7,033 bases of DNA from Candidatus Omnitrophota bacterium (GTDB taxonomy: Bacteria > Omnitrophota > Omnitrophia > Omnitrophales > Aquincolibacteriaceae): positions 1 through 7,033 of the forward strand of contig JAHFHJ010000077.1 of assembly GCA_023246985.1 (NCBI GenBank), given 5' to 3'. Positions 1 to 4,718 of this stretch are shown in pieces (within the stretch, counting starts at the first letter, position 1; each line of letters begins with the position of its first letter). The notes under the pieces were generated by a model, which saw nothing but the letters and a program-made list of their open reading frames with translations, ran no database searches and was not told the origin of the DNA. Position numbers and translations under genes: made by a program.

Positions 1-163
1 GAATTTCAGAGGCCAGGCGCTGATTCCCCACGGAACGCTCCATGGCCTCCTGGATCATTTGTTTCTCAAGCTCGTGAACCGCTTCGGGAAGTTTTCCCTT
101 CCGCGAAAAGCCCGCGTGATCCAATTTCAACTTCGCTGCGCGCTCTGATTCTTGAGTTTCCAT
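1..163 (-). CDS. Fis/NtrC-type helix-turn-helix protein, 5' part only
   Basis: The ATG at 163-161 opens a frame of 54 residues that is still open at the left edge, so the C-terminus is missing. Residues about 25-54 (KLPEAVHELEKQMIQEAMER, then SVGNQRLASEI) match the start of the Fis-type DNA-binding domain found in Fis and at the C-terminus of NtrC-family sigma-54 activators, where a leucine-rich helix is followed by GN(Q/R)xxAA and then usually LGIxRxTLxxKL. Here the domain begins only about 25 residues after the start, so no receiver or AAA+ domain can precede it unless the gene is a broken remnant. An in-frame TAA lies about 60 nt upstream and I see no other ATG, GTG or TTG start between it and the ATG used. 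A modest AGGG lies 8 nt before the ATG. The gene follows the second PII gene by 154 nt on the same strand. It may be a small stand-alone Fis-like regulator or the relic of an NtrC-like activator. The HTH family is fairly sure; the role is not. Confidence 0.6.
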   Translation of the reverse strand, partial: METQESERAAKLKLDHAGFSRKGKLPEAVHELEKQMIQEAMERSVGNQRLASEI

Positions 164-279
164 AAAAGACGCCCTGTTCTCATCCCGCGGCTGCTCTCTT
201 TGTCTGAGACTTGATTTTTAAAATGGCCGGCAAAGACGATCCGAACTTTTTATTTTTTTCCAAGAGGGTCGTTGGGACA

Positions 280-317
280 TCCCCACCCCGCCTCCGGCGG
301 GATGATAGTCATGGGGA
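280..317 (-). other. GC-rich hairpin just after the second PII stop codon
   Basis: On the minus strand a 9-bp stem (CATCCCGCC, loop GGA, GGCGGGGTG, one G-U pair; 284-304) forms 13 nt past the stop codon. An alternative outer stem TCCCCA/TGGGGA (312-317 with 280-285) begins directly at the stop. No U-rich tract follows in the direction of transcription; the T-run nearby is on the other strand. This is therefore not a standard intrinsic terminator. It may stabilise the 3' end or partly stop read-through into the Fis-like gene. The remaining spacer 164-279 shows no convincing promoter. Confidence 0.4.
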
Positions 318-659
318 CTAGTCGACCGCGACATCGCCACTTTCCCCGGTCCGGATGCGGATCGCGCTCTCAACCGTGGAAATAAAGATCTTGCCGTCTC
401 CCATCTTGTGGGTGTTCGCGACCTTGATGATCGTGTCCACGATCGCCTTGACCTGGGCGTCATGCACAACGATCTCGATCTTTGTCTTCGGCAAGAGATC
501 CACTTTGAATTCCCGGCCTCGGAACTGTTCCGTAACCCCTTTCTGCTTGCCATGCCCCAGGATCTCCCAGACCTGGAGCCCGGGACATTTGATCAAGTCC
601 AACGCCGCTTTAACCTCTCCCAGCTTTTCATTTCTGATGATCGCTTCTATTTTTTTCAT
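318..659 (-). CDS. glnK: PII nitrogen regulatory protein, Phe51 variant
   Basis: This 113-aa protein is a full-length PII protein, which in the family forms trimers that bind ATP/ADP and 2-oxoglutarate and control ammonium transporters, glutamine synthetase or regulators. Family landmarks sit at canonical positions: GHGKQKG at 35-41 with Gln39 (Mg-ATP-2-oxoglutarate site), T-loop FRGREFKVDLLPK at 46-58 with Arg47 (the residue that enters the AmtB pore in E. coli GlnK) and Lys58, B-loop GDGKIF at 87-92, and C-loop RIRTGE at 101-106. Tyr51, uridylylated by GlnD in enterobacteria, is Phe51 (TTC codon at 509-507), position 46 is also Phe, and position 49 is Arg rather than the cyanobacterial Ser. 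The start is firm: AGGAGGT at 672-666, 6 nt before the ATG. Only 27 nt separate it from the 516-aa transporter gene, so they are almost certainly one transcript and this PII most likely gates that transporter. The symbol glnK rests on amt linkage; glnB would be equally valid by sequence. Confidence 0.95.
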   Translation of the reverse strand: MKKIEAIIRNEKLGEVKAALDLIKCPGLQVWEILGHGKQKGVTEQFRGREFKVDLLPKTKIEIVVHDAQVKAIVDTIIKVANTHKMGDGKIFISTVESAIRIRTGESGDVAVD

Positions 660-686
660 AAGATTACCTCCTCAAATTTTTTATAG

Positions 687-2237
687 TTACCGGGGCATGG
701 GCGTTTCGCCGTACTTATCCATTTTCACGCCGGCATATCCGGCCACGCCCATTTCCGGGATATCAAGACCCGCGATCTCGTCTTCGGGCGATACGCGATT
801 CCCGATCGTAACATCGATCAGTTTGAAGACAAGGAATCCCACAACGCCCACAAAAATGATATTCGCAAGGACCCCGGTACAGGAAGCGACAAATTGTCCC
901 CCATCGCCGTAGAAGAGCCCTTTGACCGTCCCGGCCACGCCATTCCAGCCGTCACCATAAGTACCGTCCGCAAAAAGGCCCGTGGCGAGAACCCCCCAAG
1001 CTCCGTTACAGCCGTGCACCGCAACCGCACCGACCGGATCATCGACCTTGAGAACGCCTTCCACAAAAAAAGCCGCTTCAATGACCAGGACTCCTGAGAC
1101 GATCCCGATGATGCAAGCACTGATCGAATTCACGAAAGCGCAAGGAGCCGTAATCGCCACCAAACCCGCAAGCATTCCGTTGCACATCATGCTCGGGTCA
1201 GGCTTTTTAGTACGGACCAGCCACATCCAAAGCGTGGCCACAATGGCTCCGGCCGCAGAAGCAAGCATGGTATTAACCGCGACAACTGCGATCCTCAAGT
1301 CTGTGCCGGCTAAAGTCGATCCGGGGTTGAACCCGAACCATCCAAAAGCAAGAATGAAGGTCCCGATCACTGCCATCGGAAGATTATGGCCCGGGATAGC
1401 GTTCGGCGTTCCGTCCTTATTATATTTTCCGATGCGCGGCCCGAGGATCCAAGCACCGACAAGCGCTAATACACCCCCGGTCATATGCACAACCGAAGAG
1501 CCGGCAAAATCCACGTGTCCGTGGCCCAAACCGAAGTTTTTTCCGAGCGTCGCCAGCCAACCCCCTCCCCACACCCAGTTGCCATAGATGGGATAGATGA
1601 CCGTTCCGACAAAAATGCCATAGATGAAAAAGGAGACATATTTCCACCGCTCCGCCATCGAACCGGTCGGAATGGTCGCCGTCGTGTCCATGAAGACCAT
1701 CTGGAAAAGAAAAAGCGCAAAAATCGCCGCGTCATAGGTGCCACCGGAGAGGAAAAAGCCCTTGCCTCCGAAAAGCCCGAACACTTTGCCAAAAAGAGTA
1801 ATGCTCACCTCATGGTTCAGGATATCCGTACCGCCTAAAGTAGCGATCGGACCCAGGCCCCCGAACATGAACGCGAACCCGCAGACATAAAAGCCAATCA
1901 TGCCGAGCGGGTAAATCATGAAGTTCATGGCCATGGTATGCGCCACATTCTTCGCGCGCGTCAGACCCCCTTCCACCATCGCAAACCCTGCTTGCATGAA
2001 CATGACAAGAAATCCCGTGATGAGCACCCAGATCATGTTGATGGCGACCTTGTTATGTCCGATCTGATCCAGGACCTCCATGGGATTCGGCTTCCCCGGA
2101 ACCGCCGCGGTAATATCGATCGCCTTTCCCGTCATGAGACCCGACGGATCCGACGCCATCGTCGCATGCGCCAACGTCGGTAAAAGACAAATTAAAAAAA
2201 GACCTGTCAACAGCATCCCACTTATTTTCTTTTTCAT
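687..2237 (-). CDS. amt: Ammonium transporter, Amt/MEP/Rh family, 516 aa
   Basis: This is an inner-membrane ammonium channel of the Amt family. The ATG at 2237 is chosen because GGGGAGG (2250-2244) lies 6 nt upstream and a signal-like peptide follows (KKK, then a hydrophobic stretch ending LAHA, residues 1-26). The same frame is open up to an ATG at 2339, but that start would lie upstream of the predicted sigma-54 transcription start. Using E. coli AmtB as guide, the pore residues are present: Phe gate at about F182 (FQMVF) and F303 (WFGFNPGS), S307, W223 (NWVWGGG), D243 and first twin-His H251 in VDFAGSSVVH, second twin-His H408 in VAVHG. The C-terminal tail RVSPEDEIAGLDIP (about 481-494) is the conserved PII-responsive segment, followed by a further 22 residues. 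A periplasmic-side insertion of about 40 residues lies between the signal peptide and the first core helix. It differs strongly from the 442-aa transporter. Its own sigma-54 promoter precedes it and a PII gene follows at 27 nt. Confidence 0.95.
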   Translation of the reverse strand: MKKKISGMLLTGLFLICLLPTLAHATMASDPSGLMTGKAIDITAAVPGKPNPMEVLDQIGHNKVAINMIWVLITGFLVMFMQAGFAMVEGGLTRAKNVAHTMAMNFMIYPLGMIGFYVCGFAFMFGGLGPIATLGGTDILNHEVSITLFGKVFGLFGGKGFFLSGGTYDAAIFALFLFQMVFMDTTATIPTGSMAERWKYVSFFIYGIFVGTVIYPIYGNWVWGGGWLATLGKNFGLGHGHVDFAGSSVVHMTGGVLALVGAWILGPRIGKYNKDGTPNAIPGHNLPMAVIGTFILAFGWFGFNPGSTLAGTDLRIAVVAVNTMLASAAGAIVATLWMWLVRTKKPDPSMMCNGMLAGLVAITAPCAFVNSISACIIGIVSGVLVIEAAFFVEGVLKVDDPVGAVAVHGCNGAWGVLATGLFADGTYGDGWNGVAGTVKGLFYGDGGQFVASCTGVLANIIFVGVVGFLVFKLIDVTIGNRVSPEDEIAGLDIPEMGVAGYAGVKMDKYGETPMPR

Positions 2238-2249
2238 GTGCGGCCTCCC

Positions 2250-2278
2250 CAATTTTGATATTGGCTCTACCAAAATTG
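2250..2278 (-). repeat. 8-bp inverted repeat at the transcription start of the 516-aa amt
   Basis: CAATTTTG (2250-2257) and CAAAATTG (2271-2278) are exact reverse complements with 13 nt between them. The right arm covers the start site expected from the sigma-54 promoter (about 2272), so a protein operator is more plausible than a leader hairpin. The left arm abuts the ribosome-binding site. Confidence 0.45.
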
Positions 2279-2282
2279 TAAT

Positions 2283-2298
2283 GGCAATATGCGTGCCA
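2283..2298 (-). promoter_or_regulatory. Sigma-54 promoter of the 516-aa amt-glnK unit
   Basis: On the minus strand the sequence is TGGCAC-GCATA-TTGCC, matching the -24/-12 consensus TGGCAC-N5-TTGCW except for the last base, with the invariant GG and GC correctly spaced. The -12 C is at 2284, giving a start near 2272 and a leader of about 35 nt. It implies control by an NtrC-type ATPase activator, not encoded in full here. CTATACC at 2326-2332 lies about 33 bp upstream of the -24 GG. Confidence 0.85.
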
Positions 2299-2399
2299 AC
2301 TTGGATAACGAAATTGAAATAGTGTCTATACCGTGACAAAAATGAAGATGATGTAGAGGGAAAGGTACTACTCTGATCGAGAGCAGGAACAGAAAAAAA

Positions 2400-2499
2400 G
2401 ACAGCCCCAACTTTTCATTTCTTTTCCAAAATGGCAGTGGGGGGAGCCCCCATCCCAGATCCGCTTCGATGGATTGGCATGGGGACAGCCCCGGAACTT
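2400..2499. repeat. Repeated GACAGCCCC motifs and short hairpins in the glnK-amt spacer
   Basis: On the plus strand GACAGCCCCAACTT (2400-2413) recurs as GACAGCCCCGGAACTT (2484-2499). The second copy forms part of the hairpin GGGG-ACAG-CCCC (2481-2492). Between them TGGGGG-GAG-CCCCCA (2438-2452) forms a 6-bp stem. On the minus strand a T7 run lies at 2399-2393 just after the copy at 2400. Together these might end transcription of the upstream PII gene, but no single hairpin sits directly before the T-run, so I do not call a terminator. The units resemble small repetitive palindromes. Confidence 0.4.
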
Positions 2500-2521
2500 C
2501 AAGGGAGTTTTCTTTTTCAGA

Positions 2522-2863
2522 TCAACCGATCGCGACGCCGCCGACTTCGCCGGTGCGAATCCGGTAACACTCCTCAAGATTCATAATAAAGATCTTGCCG
2601 TCCCCAACGTGTCCGGTGCGCGCGCCTTCCTTGATCGCATCCAAGGTCGGTTTGACAAATTCGTCATTGACCGCGATCTCAAGCTTCACTTTCTTCAGAA
2701 GCCGTCCGGCCTCCTTGTGGCCGCGATAAACCTCCGAGATGCCTTTTTGGCGGCCGCGACCCAGAACGGTTGTGACCGTTACGAGATGGATCTCTTTTTC
2801 CTCCAGGATCCTGAGTACCTCGTCCACACGGTCCGGCTGAATCACTGCGATAATGTATTTCAT
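2522..2863 (-). CDS. glnK: PII nitrogen regulatory protein, Glu51 variant
   Basis: A second complete 113-aa PII protein. Canonical positions hold GRGRQKG at 35-41 with Gln39, the T-loop YRGHKEAGRLLKK at 46-58 with Arg47 and Lys58, the B-loop GDGKIF at 87-92 and the C-loop RIRTGE at 101-106, so ATP and 2-oxoglutarate binding are expected to be intact. The uridylylation residue Tyr51 is Glu51 (GAG at 2713-2711) and position 49 is His, so neither the GlnD nor the cyanobacterial phosphorylation site exists. The HKEAG-type T-loop is one I know from PII proteins linked to amt genes. It differs from the other PII throughout the T-loop and C-terminus, so the two are old paralogues. The start has a run of six G 8 nt upstream. 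It follows the 442-aa transporter gene by 228 nt with no sigma-54 promoter seen between them, so co-transcription across the structured spacer is likely and this PII probably pairs with that transporter. Confidence 0.95.
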   Translation of the reverse strand: MKYIIAVIQPDRVDEVLRILEEKEIHLVTVTTVLGRGRQKGISEVYRGHKEAGRLLKKVKLEIAVNDEFVKPTLDAIKEGARTGHVGDGKIFIMNLEECYRIRTGEVGGVAIG

Positions 2864-2937
2864 GGCGCTGTCCCCCCGTTAGAACTTCCACTCATTGAAC
2901 TGCATGATTGTTTTTTTACTTCCTTTTTCTTCCTGAC

Positions 2938-2983
2938 CCTGACCCCGTCCTGAGCCGTTTAAAGCTCTAACGGGGCAGGTTCT
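2938..2983 (-). repeat. Imperfect palindrome (REP-like hairpin) before glnK
   Basis: On the minus strand CCTG-CCCCGT pairs with ACGGGG-T-CAGG (one bulged T), and an inner GAGC/GCTC stem closes over an 8-nt loop containing TTTAAA. The 3' side runs into the tandem GGTCAG-GGTCAG. No U-tract follows, so it is not a terminator for this strand. Such GGGGTCAGG-flanked palindromes look like dispersed repeats, but only a genome-wide count can show that. Confidence 0.5.
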
Positions 2984-2987
2984 TTTG

Positions 2988-3092
2988 ACCCCGTGAGAGA
3001 TCTCGCTTGTTTCTACGGAGTGCGCGTGCGATGTATTCATTTGAATATTTTTTATAGCTTCCGCTTTGAGATATTTGAATCTCTCACGGGGT
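2988..3092. repeat. 14-bp perfect inverted repeat spanning the amt-glnK spacer
   Basis: ACCCCGTGAGAGAT (2988-3001) and its exact reverse complement (3079-3092) enclose 77 nt. The right arm starts at the first base of the 442-aa transporter's stop codon. Inside the loop TATTCA-AA-TGAATA (about 3036-3049) forms a further 6-bp hairpin. In the transcript this would be a long stem right after the amt stop. It may also be the terminal repeats of a 105-bp non-autonomous insertion, but I see no target-site duplication. Confidence 0.65.
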
Positions 3093-4420
3093 TAATCCAA
3101 TAAGGTGTAGCCGGATTCGCGATGCTGCGTGAGATCAAGCCCGATGCGTTCCTCGTCCTCGGAGACGCGCAGACCGAGCACAAGACCCACAAGTTTCAAA
3201 AGAATCCAAGAGACGACAAAAGAATAGACGATGGTGACCAGGACTGCTTTTAGCTGGATCAGAAAAAGTCCCGGATTACCGTAAAAAAGGCCGTTGCTGG
3301 CGGCCGGATTCACCGATTTGGAAGCCCAAAGTCCCGTGGCCAGAGCGCCCCAGATCCCGCCGATCCCGTGAACGCCGAAAGCATCGAGAGAGTCGTCGTA
3401 ACCCATCTTGGCTTTGACTATCGCGACAAAGAAATAACAGACCACGGAAACCCCGGCGCCGACCCAGATGGCGTCCATCGGCCCCACAAAACCGGCCGCA
3501 GGCGTGATGGCAACCAGTCCCGCAACCGCGCCCGTGATCATGCCGAGCATGGTCGGTTTAGAATTGAATTTCCATTCAAGAAGAGACCAAGTCAGTCCCG
3601 CAGTCGCGGCCGCGATATGGGAGACCACGAACGCATTGGTCGCAAGTCCGCTGGCGGCCAAAGCGCTTCCGCCGTTAAAACCGAACCATCCGAACCAGAG
3701 AAGCCCGGCTCCAAGAACCGCGAGGGGCAAATTGTTCGGCGGAGACATATGGCTGGGATATCCTTTCCTTTTCCCGAGCACGAGCGCGCAAACAAGGGCC
3801 GCGACACCGGCGTTGATATGCACTACCGTCCCGCCCGCGAAATCAAGCGCTCCGGAATTCCTGAGAAACCCTCCCACGCCCCAGACCCAATGACAGATGG
3901 GGTCATAGACGAACGTGGCCCAAAGAAGTGAAAAGATCACGAAGGCTGAAAATTTCATGCGCTCCGCGAACGCTCCCAGGATCAGTCCCGGTGTGATGAT
4001 CGCGAACATGGCTTGATAGATCATAAAGAGTTGATGCGGAATCGTCGCCGAGTAATCAGCATAAGGCTCCAGCCCCACGCCATGGAGTCCGGCCCAGCTC
4101 AAACTCCCGATCATCCCCTTAAGATCCGGGCCGAACGAAAGGCTGTAGCCGAAAAGCACCCATTGAAGCGTGATCACGCAGGCCAGCATGAAGCATTGCA
4201 TCAGGATGGAAAGAAAGTTCTTTCTGCGGACCAAACCCCCGTAAAAAAATGCCAGCCCCGGCGTCATCAAAAAGACAAGCGCGGCACAAACAAGCATCCA
4301 CGCGGTATCCCCCGCGTTGATTGCTGGCGCCGCCCCTTCTGAGGCCATTAAAATTTTGGGCGTCATGACCACGGCCAAAAACATCGCGATCCCCCCTAAA
4401 AGCCTCTTTATTGTCTTCAT
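3092..4420 (-). CDS. amt: Ammonium transporter, AmtB-like, 442 aa
   Basis: An inner-membrane ammonium channel, closer in length and motifs to E. coli AmtB than its neighbour. Residues 1-26 form a signal-like peptide (KTIKR, hydrophobic core, ending LMAS). Pore residues by AmtB equivalence are Phe gate F139 (YQAMF) and F248 (WFGWFGFNGGS), W245, S252, W180 (CHWVWG), D193 and first twin-His H201 in LDFAGGTVVHI, and second twin-His H351 in FGVHGIGG. The tail LRVSEDEERIGLDLTQHRESGY (about 418-439) is the conserved segment through which PII control acts in the family. The ATG at 4420 has AAGGGGGG about 7 nt upstream. A sigma-54 promoter lies 77-92 nt upstream of the ATG, after a hairpin that ends the glnN transcript. 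A PII gene follows at 228 nt. All key residues are present, so an active transporter or ammonium sensor is expected. Confidence 0.96.
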   Translation of the reverse strand: MKTIKRLLGGIAMFLAVVMTPKILMASEGAAPAINAGDTAWMLVCAALVFLMTPGLAFFYGGLVRRKNFLSILMQCFMLACVITLQWVLFGYSLSFGPDLKGMIGSLSWAGLHGVGLEPYADYSATIPHQLFMIYQAMFAIITPGLILGAFAERMKFSAFVIFSLLWATFVYDPICHWVWGVGGFLRNSGALDFAGGTVVHINAGVAALVCALVLGKRKGYPSHMSPPNNLPLAVLGAGLLWFGWFGFNGGSALAASGLATNAFVVSHIAAATAGLTWSLLEWKFNSKPTMLGMITGAVAGLVAITPAAGFVGPMDAIWVGAGVSVVCYFFVAIVKAKMGYDDSLDAFGVHGIGGIWGALATGLWASKSVNPAASNGLFYGNPGLFLIQLKAVLVTIVYSFVVSWILLKLVGLVLGLRVSEDEERIGLDLTQHRESGYTLLD

Positions 4421-4446
4421 GTTCCGTCCCCCCTTGTCATTCTGTG

Positions 4447-4464
4447 GATTACATTTTTGTAATC
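4447..4464 (-). repeat. 7-bp palindrome in the leader of the 442-aa amt
   Basis: GATTACA-TTTT-TGTAATC is a perfect 7-bp inverted repeat within the leader, about 22-39 nt downstream of the predicted start site and 27 nt before the ATG. On the plus strand it is followed by TTTTTT, so it could also stop antisense transcription. It resembles a dimeric-regulator operator or a small leader hairpin; its arms are in the opposite order to the TGT-N-ACA boxes of GlnR/TnrA. Confidence 0.45.
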
Positions 4465-4496
4465 TTTTTTGGAAAACACACTCCCCTCAAGTGACT

Positions 4497-4512
4497 TGCA
4501 AGGGCCGTGCCA
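4497..4512 (-). promoter_or_regulatory. Sigma-54 promoter of the 442-aa amt
   Basis: The minus strand reads TGGCAC-GGCCC-TTGCA, a perfect match to TGGCAC-N5-TTGCW, preceded by a further T as in the extended consensus. The -12 C is at 4498, giving a start near 4486 and a leader of about 65 nt. GGTATAG (plus strand 4523-4529) lies 12-18 bp upstream of the -24 GG, with a second GGGGTAT at 4536-4542, one 15-bp step further upstream. Confidence 0.92.
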
Positions 4513-4590
4513 AGTTGAAGGGGGTATAGAAATGAGGGGTATGCGGGAGGAAATAATCAAGAGCGGAATATTACGAAAGAAGGACAATTC

Positions 4591-4629
4591 AAAGAAAAGC
4601 GGACACCCCTCAGGCGACGAGGGATGCCC
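4591..4629 (-). terminator. Probable intrinsic terminator of glnN
   Basis: On the minus strand GGGCATCCCTC pairs with GAGGGGTGTCC (11 bp, two of them G-U) around a 7-nt loop, followed by GCTTTTCTTT. It lies 90 nt after the glnN stop codon and about 80 nt before the next sigma-54 promoter, which suits the end of a separate glnN transcript. Confidence 0.7.
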
Positions 4630-4718
4630 AGACTTCCACTCAATTTTGATGGCGGTCAGGACGGCTTGATTTTCCCTTTTGAGAAACTCAGGGCCCGCCC
4701 TTTTTAAAACAGCCTGCG

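Noticed and set aside
355..912. Plus-strand frames opposite the PII and amt genes
   Set aside because: They overlap two firmly identified genes on the other strand and show no recognisable domain.
1481..1792. Possible frameshift in the 516-aa amt suggested by overlapping minus-strand frames
   Set aside because: The main frame is continuous and carries all the family motifs in order; the other frames are shadows.
2238..2339. Upstream in-frame ATG at 2339 giving a 550-aa transporter
   Set aside because: The added 34 residues would be translated across the sigma-54 promoter and the predicted transcription start, and the inner ATG at 2237 has a strong GGGGAGG site and a signal-like peptide right after it.
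2393..2399. T7 run on the minus strand as an intrinsic terminator for the first glnK
   Set aside because: The bases directly before it (GTTGGGGCTGTC) have no adjacent complementary arm; the nearest good hairpin ends about 38 nt earlier.
2879..3040. Minus-strand frame of 53 codons in the amt-glnK spacer, beginning MNTSHAHSVE and ending MQFNEWKF
   Set aside because: No ribosome-binding site precedes it, the frame runs through the palindromic repeats, the composition is low-complexity (GRGQGQEEKGSKK), and I know no homologue. It is kept here because it ends only 15 nt before glnK and could act as a leader frame.
3368..3931. Plus-strand frames opposite the 442-aa amt
   Set aside because: Mirror frames of a conserved transporter; their Arg/Gly/Pro-rich translations have no family resemblance.
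4447..4470. Plus-strand GATTACA hairpin followed by T6 as a terminator of a plus-strand gene
   Set aside because: No plus-strand gene is present upstream of it, and the AT-rich 7-bp stem is weak; it is listed as a leader palindrome instead.
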